Notes: generated by a model not told the origin, from the sequence alone. Positions 35,447 through 44,492 are shown, counted from the first letter of the stretch. The stretch: DNA of 64,000 nt from Bradymonas sp963697525 (GCA_963697525.1 OY969087.1:868001-932000); one strand, 5' to 3'. A program made the numbers and translations.

Positions 35447-36393
35447 TCGCCATCCTCCGGCTTGGCGGCGTCGGCCTCGTCGAGGATGGGCGAGGAGCCC
35501 TCCTGCCAGTCGACCACCGCCGGCGGCTCGATGGCCTTGCGCGCCGGGCGCGCGCCGGGGGCGGGCTGGTGCAGATAAAATACCACCGAGCCCAGGGCGA
35601 GCTCGTCACCCAGCGACAGCGGCGTGACGTCGATGATGTCGATGCGATTGACGAAGGTTCGCCGCCGCGCGGCCAGCGGCTCGGCGTGCCACACGCCACC
35701 GATCGACTCCAGGCGCAGATGCTCGAAGGCGATGAATTTGCGCTCCTCCTCGTACAGCCCTGCCAGATCCCAATCCGGCTGGGCCCGCCCGTCCCACGCG
35801 CTGCCGGCGGGCACGGCGCCGGGCGGCGGAAAGCTTCGGCCCACGACCAGCGGGTGGGCCTCGTCGAGGGCGGCGCGTGGGCCGCAGGGGCCGCCGCGGC
35901 GGCACAAAAACAGCGCCGGTCCGCCGGCCTCATCGAGCAAACGGGCACGCGCCTCCTCCCACTCGCCCAACGCCAGACCGCTGGTCTCGAAGCGGTAGCG
36001 CACACACCCCAGGGTGACCACGTCCCCGTGGTCCAACGGATGGGGCTGGTTGGGCGCCTCCAATTCGTCCTCGCCGACAAGCGTGCGTGCGCCCGGCGAC
36101 AGGGTGCGCAGCGTCCACACGCCGTCGTCGCTCAGCGTCAGGTGCAGATGCGGGGCCCCCAGCCGGTAGTTCTGGTGATCTTCGAGCTCGCGCAAGATGA
36201 CGTCGACCGGCCCGTATTGCGGGTGGTAACGGCCCACCAGCACGTCCGGCCCGTGCAGCGTCTCCACGATGCCCGACTCCAGCGGCACCAGCCGGGCCAG
36301 TGGCGGCAGCGCGTGCTCCTGGCGCAGCGCGGGATCGCGCCGCTCCGCCCACCCGCGCAGAATATCCAGATCGATGTCACCAAATGCTTGCAT
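35443..36393 (-). CDS. FHA-type phosphopeptide-binding protein
   Basis: 316-residue protein that appears to hold two FHA-like beta-sandwich regions. The first (about 45-140) has VLVGRYHPQYGPVDVILREL and LDHGDVVTLG, close to the FHA GR...SH...L.DGD pattern. The second (about 180-290) has LVVGRSFPPPG and LSLGDELALGSVVFYL. FHA domains bind phosphothreonine peptides. Coupling by a 4-base overlap to the PP2C gene suggests a shared phospho-signalling complex. The start ATG has AAGGGAGC upstream. The usual Ser-His pair of FHA domains is not clear in the second region. Confidence 0.75.
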   Translation of the reverse strand: MQAFGDIDLDILRGWAERRDPALRQEHALPPLARLVPLESGIVETLHGPDVLVGRYHPQYGPVDVILRELEDHQNYRLGAPHLHLTLSDDGVWTLRTLSPGARTLVGEDELEAPNQPHPLDHGDVVTLGCVRYRFETSGLALGEWEEARARLLDEAGGPALFLCRRGGPCGPRAALDEAHPLVVGRSFPPPGAVPAGSAWDGRAQPDWDLAGLYEEERKFIAFEHLRLESIGGVWHAEPLAARRRTFVNRIDIIDVTPLSLGDELALGSVVFYLHQPAPGARPARKAIEPPAVVDWQEGSSPILDEADAAKPEDGE

Positions 36394-36411
36394 CGTGCTC
36401 CCTTCGAGGGC

Positions 36412-37395
36412 TCACCGGTCGATATCCCGGTGGCGCACCGACACCTGCCAGCCGCGCGTGCGCAGGCGCTCGCCGATGGTCTCGGCCACCGCCACCGAGC
36501 GATGGTGCCCGCCGGTACACCCGATCCCGATGGTCAGGTAGCTCTTCCCCTCGCGCCGGTACATCGGCAGCATAAAGTCGGCCATCTCCTGGAACAGCGC
36601 CAGAAAACGGGTCGTCTCGGCGAAGCTGAACACGTAGTCGTGCACGTCGGCGTCGCGACCGGTGCGCTCGCGCAGCTCCTCGACGAAGTAGGGGTTGGGC
36701 AAAAAGCGCACGTCGAACACCAGGTCGCACTCCAGGGGCACGCCGTGCTTGAAGCCGAAGCTGAGCACGGTGACCTGCAGCGACAGGTCCTTGTCGCCGC
36801 TGTAGCGCGTCTGGATGAGCGACTTGAGGGTGTGCACGGTGTGGGCGGAGGTGTCGATGACCTCGTCGGCGCGGTGGCGCAGCTCGTCGAGGCGCTCGCG
36901 CTCCTGGCGGATCCCCTCGCGGATGGTCACCCCCTCGTCGCCCAGGGGGTGGCGCCGACGCGTCTCGCTGAACCGGCGCACGAGCACGTCGTCGTCGGCC
37001 TCCAGAAAGACGATGCGCATGGGCACGCCTTCGTCGCGCAGCCGCTCGATCATCTTGCCGGCGTCGCTCAAAAACTGGCGGCTGCGCGTGTCGATGACGA
37101 ACGCCAGCGACTGCAGCGAGCCGCCCCCGGCGGCCAATTCGATGACCTTGGGCAACAGCGGCACCGGCAGGTTGTCGATGCAAAAGTAGCCCGCGTCTTC
37201 CAGGGCGTGGATGGCGGTGGATTTGCCCGACCCGCTCAGCCCCGTCAGCACGACCACCCGGGGGGTTGTCACGCTGTCGGTCAGCTCGACGACCGACGAC
37301 TCCACGCCCAGAGAGGGCGCACGCGCCGGCTTGGCGCGCGGCTGTTCGAGTTGGGCTGTCGATTGATCGTCGCTCACGGTCCGACCGACGGTCAC
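36412..37395 (-). CDS. rapZ: RNase adapter / nucleotide-binding protein RapZ
   Basis: 327-residue P-loop protein of the RapZ/YvcJ family. Walker A is GLSGSGKS (52-59), followed by AIHALEDAGYFCIDNLPVPL, VFLEADDDVLVRRFSETRRRHPL, and the C-terminal GIGCTGGHHRSVAVAE, all diagnostic. In Enterobacteria RapZ senses glucosamine-6-phosphate and directs RNase E to GlmZ; in other lineages it binds nucleotides and its role is open. The N-terminal 45 residues are an extra, probably disordered segment. The start is a GTG (37395 or 37377) with no good ribosome site, so the N-terminus is uncertain. Confidence 0.93.
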   Translation of the reverse strand: MTVGRTVSDDQSTAQLEQPRAKPARAPSLGVESSVVELTDSVTTPRVVVLTGLSGSGKSTAIHALEDAGYFCIDNLPVPLLPKVIELAAGGGSLQSLAFVIDTRSRQFLSDAGKMIERLRDEGVPMRIVFLEADDDVLVRRFSETRRRHPLGDEGVTIREGIRQERERLDELRHRADEVIDTSAHTVHTLKSLIQTRYSGDKDLSLQVTVLSFGFKHGVPLECDLVFDVRFLPNPYFVEELRERTGRDADVHDYVFSFAETTRFLALFQEMADFMLPMYRREGKSYLTIGIGCTGGHHRSVAVAETIGERLRTRGWQVSVRHRDIDR

Positions 37396-37425
37396 GAGGA
37401 GGAGAACGGCATACGAGCGGCGCGC

Positions 37426-38196
37426 CTAGTCGGCAACTTGCGCCACGGCGACGGTGATGTTGTCATTGCCACCGTTCTCGTTGGCCGCCTCGATGAGCTT
37501 CTCACAGCACATTTCGAGGTTGTCGCGGTGCTCCACCATGATGCGACAAATGGTCTCGTCGTTGATCATGCCGTTGAGCCCGTCCGAGCAAAGCATGTAG
37601 GTGTCACCGGGCTGGGGCTTCTCGGTGTTGACGTCGACCTGGACGGTCTCCTTCATGCCGAGGGCGCGCACGATGACGTTTTTGTGGGGAAAGTTCTCGA
37701 TCTCTTCTTCGGTGAGATCTTTCATCTTGATGTAGTCGTTGAGCAGCGAGTGGTCTTCGGTGACCTGCTCGAGCTCCTCGCCGCGCAGCCGATAGATGCG
37801 ACTGTCGCCGACGTGGCCGAAATAGGCGGTGTCGTGGTCGAAGAGCAGGGCCACGACGGTCGTGCCCATCCCGCGCTGAGCGGCGTTTTGAGCGGCCGTC
37901 TCGAAGATGCGCAGGTTGGCCAACTTGATGCCCGCCGTCAGCCGATTTTCCTCGTACACCTTGCCCTTTTCCATCTTGTAGGGCCAGGTGATCTCCTCGT
38001 CGGCCGAGGTCTCTTTGAAGAACTTGGCCAGGGTCTTGACCGCCATCTCGGAGGCGACCTCACCACTGGCATGGCCTCCCATCCCATCGGCGACCAAGTA
38101 CAGACGTTCTTCGGGCAGCAAGCACAGATTATCTTCGTTGTGGGAACGTTTCATTCCCACGTCTGTCTTGCCGGCGTATCGGATTTTCAGAGCCAA
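37426..38196 (-). CDS. PP2C-family Ser/Thr phosphatase (PrpC/Stp-like)
   Basis: 256-residue PP2C phosphatase, cognate of bacterial Ser/Thr kinases. Metal and catalytic motifs are complete: KRSHNEDN, LVADGMGGHASGE, MGTTVVALL, YFGHVGDSRIYRLR, EDHSLLNDYI, MLCSDGLNGMI and GGNDNITVAV. Cytoplasmic and soluble. The open frame begins at a TTG (38196) nine bases before AAAATCCGATAC; no ATG is available upstream of the first motif, so TTG or the following CTG must serve. It lies downstream of the two kinase genes on the same strand and probably counteracts them. Confidence 0.94.
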   Translation of the reverse strand: MALKIRYAGKTDVGMKRSHNEDNLCLLPEERLYLVADGMGGHASGEVASEMAVKTLAKFFKETSADEEITWPYKMEKGKVYEENRLTAGIKLANLRIFETAAQNAAQRGMGTTVVALLFDHDTAYFGHVGDSRIYRLRGEELEQVTEDHSLLNDYIKMKDLTEEEIENFPHKNVIVRALGMKETVQVDVNTEKPQPGDTYMLCSDGLNGMINDETICRIMVEHRDNLEMCCEKLIEAANENGGNDNITVAVAQVAD

Positions 38197-38310
38197 TGTG
38201 ACACCCGGATGCTAATCTCTTCCCAGCATCAGGAGCTACCAGGACGCAAATGGAACTAAGCTTTCACTGACTTAGCATACGCCGAGCCAGTGCGCAAGAT
38301 CGACGCGCAT

Positions 38311-40491
38311 TCACGGTTGCTTTTCCGTGACCAGATTGTGGTGCAGATCCCAGCCGTAGACGCGGCCATCGACCTCGCAGTAGCCCACCAGTTGGTCGTT
38401 GGCGTCGAAGGTCACCGACAGGGGCTGCTCGATCATGCGGTCGTTGCGCATCAACTGAGCGCCGGTCACCACGTGGTACAGCGCCAATTTCTTGCCGGTG
38501 AAGACCACCGCCAGCAGGTAGCCATCGTGGGAGAAGGCCATCTGATCGGCGAGGTCGGCCGCCGAGAAGCGGTGGACCAGCGAGGAGGGCGAGGAGACGT
38601 CGAAGACGCCCACGCTGCCGTCGACACGGGCGACCGCGAAGGTCGATCGGTGCGGGTTCAGCGCCACGGCGCATACTCCGCAGCCCGACTGGATGCGCAG
38701 CGGCTGGATGGACTCGCCGTCCAGGTGCGCCAGGTACAGCGCGCCCGATTGGGTGCCGAAGACCAGCCAGCGATCGTCGCAGGCGATGGAGGTGATCGGC
38801 GAGGCCGACGCGTTCTGGTGGACGGTGCGGCTGCGGCCCTCGCCGATCTCCCAGTGCACCAGCGTGCCGTCGACGTGGCCGGTAAGCAGCGTCGAGCCGC
38901 GCACGCACAGCGCGCTCAGCTCCGGGCTGGCGGGCAACTGCACCTCGACCTGTTGCTCGACCCCCGGGGGGCCGACGCGCACCAGATGATGGATATCCGC
39001 CACCGCCAATTGCTGGTCGTCGACGCAGGCAAATCGCAAGCCGTCGGTGGTCTGACCGGCCAGGTGGGGAAGGGCGTACATCCCAGAGTCGCGTCTCATC
39101 GCCTCGGGGTCGGCAAACCCGTGGCCGTGCAGGGTCTGGCCGCCGGTATCCTCTCGAGGAATGGCCTCGACCGGGCCGGTGGGCGTGCGCCCGCGAAGGA
39201 TCGCGGCTTTGGGCCCGGTGGAATCCCAATCGTCGGAGCGAAAGAAGTCGTTTTTCTTCGCGCCGGGCTTCGACGCCTCCGGGCGCGAGGCCTCGGTCAG
39301 CGACGCCTCGCTCTGCACGGTGCGGTGGGCGTCGCTGGCCTCGCCGGTCGTCCGCGGGGAGTTCGGCGCGGCGAGGTCCTGGGAGTCGCGCGGGTGGCGC
39401 TCGGTGTCGACCAGCTCGCGGGACAGCTCGTCGAGGGTGTGGATGACCCCCGCCAGGGTCTGGGGGCGGTCGCCGGGGTTTTTGGCGAGCATGCGCCGCA
39501 CCAGCTCTTCGAGCTTGGCGGGAAACACCCGATCGGGGGCGACCTCGCTCAGCCGCGGCGGCTGGGTGGACACGTGGGCCCGCAGCACCTTGTAGACGTT
39601 GTCGTCGACGAACGGCGGGCGGCCGGTGAGCATGAAGAACAGCACCCCGCCCAGCCCGTAAATATCGGCGCGCCGGTCGAGCTCGCCGCCGACCGCCTGC
39701 TCGGGGCTGGCGTACAGCGGCGTGCCCAAAAATCCCTGGGTCACGCGCACGTCGCCCTCTCGCCACACGATGCCGAAGTCGAGGATATGCACGAAGTCGT
39801 CGCCGGCGGGGAGGCGCTCGATCATGATATTTTCGGGCTTGAGATCCCGGTGGATCATGCCCGCTTCGTGGGCCTCGTGGACCCCGTTGGCGATCTGGCG
39901 AAGGATATTGCAGGCGCGGGCAGCCGACAGCCCCCCCTGGGCGGTGACCACCGTCTCGAGGGTCTGGCCGTCAATGAGGTCCATCAACAGGGCGACGGCG
40001 CGATCGCCGATGGGCACCACGTCGTAAAACGAGACGATATGGGGATTGCGCAGATGGCCCAGCGCCCCGATCTCACGGCTGAGGCGTGCCTCGACGTGCT
40101 CGGCTTTGACGGTGGAGACCTTGCCGTCGATGGTGATGATCTTGACGGCGAATTGGCGCGAGATTGTCAGGGATTCGGCGCAGTAGACATCGCCGGAGGC
40201 CCCCGCGCCGATGCGACGGGTCAGCAGGTAGCGCCCGCCCAGCTCGCGGCCCAACCACGGGTCGGTGCTGCCTCCCAGATCCGGCCACCCCCTGGCGGGA
40301 CGCGCAGCGCCGCATTCCAGGCATACCTCGTCGGCCTCATAGAGCACCGTGGTACACCTACTGCAGTGATGCTTGGGCCGCTGCTGGCGAAATTGCCGGC
40401 GCCGGCTCTCATGTGCGCTTCTCTCCCCCATATGGCGACCTGGCTCCCGTGTTGAAGGGCTCCCCAGTGGGTTCTTTACCGAGCGGTTCAT
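38311..40491 (-). CDS. Ser/Thr protein kinase with zinc ribbon and beta-propeller
   Basis: 726-residue protein. An N-terminal zinc-ribbon-like motif (HCSRCTTVLYEADEVCLECG, about 42-61) precedes a full Hanks kinase (about 85-350) with IGAGASGDV, Lys in FAVKII, MIHRDLKPEN, ILDFGIVW and GTPLYASPEQAVG. The C-terminal region (about 470-726) has WD40/YVTN-like repeats (for example VHWEIGEGRSRTV and VGVFDVSSPSSLV). The linker contains FFRSDDWDSTGPKAAILRGR, shared with the neighbouring kinase. It should be catalytically active; substrates are unknown. The start ATG at 40491 has a weak ribosome site and an ATG at 40431 is possible. Confidence 0.92.
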   Translation of the reverse strand: MNRSVKNPLGSPSTREPGRHMGERSAHESRRRQFRQQRPKHHCSRCTTVLYEADEVCLECGAARPARGWPDLGGSTDPWLGRELGGRYLLTRRIGAGASGDVYCAESLTISRQFAVKIITIDGKVSTVKAEHVEARLSREIGALGHLRNPHIVSFYDVVPIGDRAVALLMDLIDGQTLETVVTAQGGLSAARACNILRQIANGVHEAHEAGMIHRDLKPENIMIERLPAGDDFVHILDFGIVWREGDVRVTQGFLGTPLYASPEQAVGGELDRRADIYGLGGVLFFMLTGRPPFVDDNVYKVLRAHVSTQPPRLSEVAPDRVFPAKLEELVRRMLAKNPGDRPQTLAGVIHTLDELSRELVDTERHPRDSQDLAAPNSPRTTGEASDAHRTVQSEASLTEASRPEASKPGAKKNDFFRSDDWDSTGPKAAILRGRTPTGPVEAIPREDTGGQTLHGHGFADPEAMRRDSGMYALPHLAGQTTDGLRFACVDDQQLAVADIHHLVRVGPPGVEQQVEVQLPASPELSALCVRGSTLLTGHVDGTLVHWEIGEGRSRTVHQNASASPITSIACDDRWLVFGTQSGALYLAHLDGESIQPLRIQSGCGVCAVALNPHRSTFAVARVDGSVGVFDVSSPSSLVHRFSAADLADQMAFSHDGYLLAVVFTGKKLALYHVVTGAQLMRNDRMIEQPLSVTFDANDQLVGYCEVDGRVYGWDLHHNLVTEKQP

Positions 40492-40561
40492 AGTCTACAA
40501 GCCCTGCGGCCCACCTTCAAGCCTCCTCGCATCCCCCGTTTGGGGGAGCCCTGCAAGCACA

Positions 40562-41938
40562 TCAGGGGGCGCGACTGCCGAGCGCGCGGTGCCGATCGGT
40601 GCGCGGACGGAAGATCGCCGCCTTGGGCCCGGTGGCGTCGTGTTCGTCTGACTCGAATAAACTATCCGCATTGCCCAGAGATTCCACCGCCGAGATCGCC
40701 TCGATGAAAAATTCGTCGGAGACCACGGGATCGGCGCCGGGCGCGTCGGGCTGGGCGTCGACCTCCTCGGCCACGCTTTCGATGACCCCCAGCCCCGGGG
40801 CGGTGCGCGCGACGGCGGCCTCACCGGCGGGCGGGCGCGAGGTCGGCACGGGCAAATAGGGGACACTGGGCGCGTCGAACTCGCCGTTGAGGATGGCGTC
40901 GAGCGTCTCGATGACCTCGGCCAGGTCCAGCGGGCGCGCCTCGCGACTCTTGGCGAGCATGCGATCGACCAGGCTGCGCACCGGGTAGGGAAAGCTGTGG
41001 CCGCCGCTGGCGGTGGTCAGCGACGGAGGGCTCTGGCGCACGTGCATGCGCAACACCTCCATGACGTTGTGGGAGTGAAACGGCGGGCGCCCGGTGAGCA
41101 TCTCGAAGAAGATCGCCCCCAGCGAGTAGATGTCCGAGCGCCGGTCGACCCCCTCGCCCAGCGCCTGCTCGGGGCTGGCGTACAGCGGCGTGCCCACAAA
41201 CCCCTGGGTGACCTCCAGGCCGTCGTCCATCCACACGATGCCGAAGTCGAGGATGCGCACGAACTCCTCGCCCGAGCACATGCGCTCGACCATGATATTG
41301 GCGGGCTTGAGATCGCGGTGGACCAACCCGGCCTGGTGGACGGCGTGGGTGCCGCTGGCCATCTGGCGCACGATGCGGCACGCCGCCCGCCAACCCAGCG
41401 AGCCGCACTCGTCGAGCAGGCGATCGAGGGTGTGACCCTTTACGTAGTTCATGACCACGCCCACACAGCTCTCCGACAGGTCCAACACCTCGTACAGCGG
41501 CACGGTGTGGGGATTGTTGAGCCGGCTGATGGCCTCGACCTCGCGGTTGACCCGCGCGCGCACCAAATCGGGATCTTTGGAGGAGGTGCACGCGTTGTAG
41601 TCGACGACCTTGATGGCAAAGCGCCGGGGCACGCGCAGCGACTCGGCCTCGTAGACCGACGCCGAGGCGCCCTTGCCCAGCCGGCGCGTCAGCAGGTAGC
41701 GCCCCTTCATGATCCGGCCCAGCCAGGGATCGCCGCTGTCGCACAGCCGCGACCAGCCCCGCGCCGGGCGCGGGCGGCGGCACTCCAGGCAATGCTCATC
41801 GTCGACGAAACACAACGACATGCACCGCCCGCAATAATGCTCGGGCAACAGCGCCTGCGCCGAGTTTCCCGCCGAATTGTTTCGATGACTATCCCCGCTC
41901 CCAGTGACTTCCAGCACGGACAGATCTGCGCCGGTCAT
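40562..41938 (-). CDS. Ser/Thr protein kinase with zinc ribbon (paralogue)
   Basis: 458-residue paralogue of the kinase at 38311. The N-terminal CGRCMSLCFVDDEHCLECRR zinc ribbon, GRYLLTRRLGKGASASVYEAE, LVHRDLKPAN, ILDFGIVW and TPLYASPEQALGEG are intact, so it should be active. Instead of a propeller it ends in a disordered acidic tail finishing LFESDEHDATGPKAAIFRPR plus about 15 residues. I choose the ATG at 41938 (MTGADLSV) because GGAGGA precedes it by about 4-5 bases; an ATG at 41950 overlaps that site. It is 70 bases upstream of its paralogue and likely co-transcribed. Confidence 0.92.
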   Translation of the reverse strand: MTGADLSVLEVTGSGDSHRNNSAGNSAQALLPEHYCGRCMSLCFVDDEHCLECRRPRPARGWSRLCDSGDPWLGRIMKGRYLLTRRLGKGASASVYEAESLRVPRRFAIKVVDYNACTSSKDPDLVRARVNREVEAISRLNNPHTVPLYEVLDLSESCVGVVMNYVKGHTLDRLLDECGSLGWRAACRIVRQMASGTHAVHQAGLVHRDLKPANIMVERMCSGEEFVRILDFGIVWMDDGLEVTQGFVGTPLYASPEQALGEGVDRRSDIYSLGAIFFEMLTGRPPFHSHNVMEVLRMHVRQSPPSLTTASGGHSFPYPVRSLVDRMLAKSREARPLDLAEVIETLDAILNGEFDAPSVPYLPVPTSRPPAGEAAVARTAPGLGVIESVAEEVDAQPDAPGADPVVSDEFFIEAISAVESLGNADSLFESDEHDATGPKAAIFRPRTDRHRALGSRAP

Positions 41939-42154
41939 TGAGTCCTCCATTCCCCGCGAACGCGCCCCTTCGGCTGGCGTGTTGCTGCGTTGTTGCGTTG
42001 CTTCCCCGATATGCGGGCATGCACAGGCGCACGGTTGCGTCCCCCGCACCGTTACGCCCAACTGTCCCGCCGTCTGCTAGCTTCAGAATCTTCTACTCTT
42101 CAAGCTAGCCACAATTGCCCGGGAATGAAGATCTTTCTGTGGGAATGACGCCGC

Positions 42155-42300
42155 TCAATAGGCCTGAGGGCCCGCGGCGACGGCCACCTCGACGCGATAG
42201 CCGGCCAGTTGGTCGAACCAGCGCTGGTCGTGCCAGGTGATCTTGATGCCGGCGTCGATGCTGTCACACGTGCCCAGAGTGTACTGGCTGCGATCGACCC
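42155..42300 (-). pseudogene. C-terminal remnant of a third VWA-lipoprotein paralogue
   Basis: The minus strand encodes about 40 residues ending IKITWHDQRWFDQLAGYRVE and then VAVAAGPQAY with a stop. This matches the tails of the two intact neighbours (LQWQETHYFEKLAGYKVDLV and LQWQDSHYFEKLAGYKVDLV). Upstream the frame enters a Thr-Ile/Thr-Ala repeat, finds no start codon and meets a TGA. I read it as the surviving 3' end of a deleted or decayed third copy. Confidence 0.7.
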
Positions 42301-42310
42301 CGGAGGGTGT

Positions 42311-42447
42311 GGTCGTAGCCGTAGCCGTGATCGTGATCGTGATCGTGATCGTAGCCGTGATCGTGATCGGCCGTTGACGTCCTCCTGACCTGCCCCAAAC
42401 CGCCGATCACGATCACGATCACGATCACGACCAACACCACGATCACG
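42311..42447. repeat. GATCGT simple repeat forming a 26-bp palindrome
   Basis: Hexamer CGTGAT/GATCGT runs occupy 42313-42370, and their inverse occupies 42404-42447. Perfect 26-base inverted arms lie at 42326-42351 and 42404-42429, separated by 52 bases. They lie between the remnant and the stop of the next intact VWA gene. Confidence 0.9.
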
Positions 42448-42461
42448 GGAGCGAGGCAACG

Positions 42462-44336
42462 CTAGTTACCGCTACCGGTACCAGTGCCGGTGTTGGAGCC
42501 GTCTTGAGGCTGCAGCGTGTACACCAGGTCGACCTTGTAGCCGGCGAGCTTCTCGAAGTAGTGCGTTTCCTGCCACTGCAGGTCGATGGCCTGGGTCTCG
42601 GCGCCCGGGCAGGGCACGAATTTGTACGTCGAGGGCTTGATCACACACCCGTCGGGAGTCAGATCCGAGCCGACGCTCTCGGGGATGCAGTAGTCGTTGT
42701 TGAGCAGGTCGTCCATGGTGTGGTCTTTGCCCGGCGACATGCGCACCTGAATGCCGCTGTTGCAGTAGCCCGTGCCGCCACTGCCGTCGCCAAAGGGCGT
42801 GCACGTGGGCGTGCCCTCGCCGAAGTAGAACTGCGGGCACTCGTCGTCGCTGGTGCACGCGTAGGGCACGTCGAAGATGCACTGGGAGACCGACCCGGCG
42901 ATCGTCTTGCCGATGGACTCCAGCGTATGAGGAATTTGGGTGGGCTGGCAGATCATGCCGGGAATATGCTCGCCTTCCTTGGGAATCTTGGGAAAGACGC
43001 GGTCACGGTCGAATTGGCGAAGGAAGCGGTCGTAGCGGTCGCCGCTGTAGGCCGTGCCGAACTCCGGCGAGCCGCAGGCGATATCCTTGGCGTTGTCGTG
43101 ATTCATCGCCTTCCCACATTGGGCCTTGGGGGCGCCGTTCGTCCACGTCTCGATGGGAGGCGGCTGACTCGAGGGATAGTCGGAGGCGGCGCCGTAGCGC
43201 CTCCATGCGCCGGTGATGGTGGAGACGACGACCTCGCTCTTTTTGACCTCGCGCCCTTTGGACGCCGACAGGTTGTCCATGAATTGTTGGGCCAGGCCGT
43301 TGTCGCCCTTGATCGGAATCAGCGGGCTCTTGTCACCCAGAGCGGGGTTGTCGGCGAATTCGCACTCGGCGTCGGCACAGCTGGTCTGCTCTTCGAGGGT
43401 GCCGTCGTGGCTGCAGTCGTTCTCGTCGGACACGAAGATGAGCGCGAAGTTTGCGCTGTCGCGAAGCAGCGCGTGGTTGGGCAGGTCGGCGCCCTTGGTC
43501 ACCTCCCCGGTATCGGGGTCCTTATAGTCGATGGGGTGCTCGCCGGTGCCGCCGGTCTTCTGCGGCGAGACCGCCAGCACGGCCGCCGACAGGCCCTTCT
43601 CGTAGTAGAACCCACGCGTACCCACCAGACTCATGCACGAAAAATCCGCCTTGAGCTTGTCGATATTGATCGTGCCGTCGGGGTTCTGGTAGCGCAGGTC
43701 GTCGGCGCTGAGCACCTTGGGGATGTCCCGGTATGGCGACGACCCGTCGCTGTTCTTGGGGAAGAGATCATAGGGGGTGCCCTCACAGGTTTTGTGGAGG
43801 AGACAGTCGATGTCGTCGTCGCTCACGCCCGCAAGCGATTGCCACTTCGCGGGGTCCTTGGTGCAGGCGATGGCCACATCCAGCGTATTGCGAAGGGGGG
43901 TAAAGCCGTCTTGCTGATCGTTGGGATCGCCCGGATCGCCCCAGCAGGCCGCGAAGCTAGAGGGCACCGGCTGAGGCGTCGATTGCAACTGGCCGGGAAT
44001 CGCCACCGGCTCCGGGGAGAACAACTCCTTCATCTGCGTGGTGGTCACGCCGATATGAAAGTCGATGTTCTGGCTGGTGATCTTGTCGATGAACGCCTTG
44101 AAATTCTTGCGCAGCGCCGCCTGCTCCTCGCACATCGACCCGGAGTTGTCGATCACCCACAGGATGTCGACGGCGGCCGCCGAGTCCACCGAGCGGTCCT
44201 GGTGGACGGCGATCGAGCCGCTCGACGACGACAACGACACGGGATGGGCGTTGCATCCAACGCCGCACAGCGCGGCGCTCAAAACCAAGCATCCAGACAG
44301 CAATTTAAGACACGAACCACGACGGCAAATGCCCAT
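42462..44336 (-). CDS. VWA-domain lipoprotein (copy 1)
   Basis: 624-residue lipoprotein: signal peptide ending GVGC (Cys28), then a von Willebrand factor A domain with MIDAS motif DILWVIDNSGSM (Asp63-Ser67). The domain continues past 300 residues with inserts, followed by a Cys-rich part (CTSDDECPQFYFGEGTPTC) and a low-complexity Gly/Thr/Ser tail (GTGTGSGN). VWA lipoproteins of this kind bind divalent metal and protein partners at the cell surface. It is highly similar to the gene at 44653, in places identical for long stretches, showing recent duplication or gene conversion. Confidence 0.85.
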   Translation of the reverse strand: MGICRRGSCLKLLSGCLVLSAALCGVGCNAHPVSLSSSSGSIAVHQDRSVDSAAAVDILWVIDNSGSMCEEQAALRKNFKAFIDKITSQNIDFHIGVTTTQMKELFSPEPVAIPGQLQSTPQPVPSSFAACWGDPGDPNDQQDGFTPLRNTLDVAIACTKDPAKWQSLAGVSDDDIDCLLHKTCEGTPYDLFPKNSDGSSPYRDIPKVLSADDLRYQNPDGTINIDKLKADFSCMSLVGTRGFYYEKGLSAAVLAVSPQKTGGTGEHPIDYKDPDTGEVTKGADLPNHALLRDSANFALIFVSDENDCSHDGTLEEQTSCADAECEFADNPALGDKSPLIPIKGDNGLAQQFMDNLSASKGREVKKSEVVVSTITGAWRRYGAASDYPSSQPPPIETWTNGAPKAQCGKAMNHDNAKDIACGSPEFGTAYSGDRYDRFLRQFDRDRVFPKIPKEGEHIPGMICQPTQIPHTLESIGKTIAGSVSQCIFDVPYACTSDDECPQFYFGEGTPTCTPFGDGSGGTGYCNSGIQVRMSPGKDHTMDDLLNNDYCIPESVGSDLTPDGCVIKPSTYKFVPCPGAETQAIDLQWQETHYFEKLAGYKVDLVYTLQPQDGSNTGTGTGSGN

Positions 44337-44432
44337 GCGGGCCCCCCAGGGACTGGAGAAGATGATGTTTCGACTATTGTAGCGCCGTCACGCGAACTTG
44401 CAACGCCGTGGCGTCGCAACACCGCATAAACA

Positions 44433-44467
44433 AAGCCCCGACGGGCCGCATGGGCCGCTCGGGGCTT
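44433..44467. terminator. Hairpin, possible terminator
   Basis: AAGCCCCGA (44433-44441) and TCGGGGCTT (44459-44467) form a 9-bp stem in the gap between the two VWA genes. There is no long T-run on either side, so intrinsic termination is uncertain. Confidence 0.5.
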
Positions 44468-44492
44468 GGTCATCGTCGCTCGAGGCGTCGTT

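Larger units (their letters stand above)
41939..42461. other. Intergenic region with gene remnant and palindromic repeat
   Basis: About 520 bases without an intact gene. It contains a short stretch (near 42050) resembling the repeat-module linker (CCAACTGTCCCGCCGTCTG), a C-terminal VWA lipoprotein remnant, and a long palindromic simple repeat. Confidence 0.7.

Noticed and set aside
42100..42459. 120-residue Arg-Asp-rich open frame over the GATCGT repeats
   Set aside because: Its sequence is the translated hexamer repeat. The real coding remnant is in another frame and matches the VWA tails.
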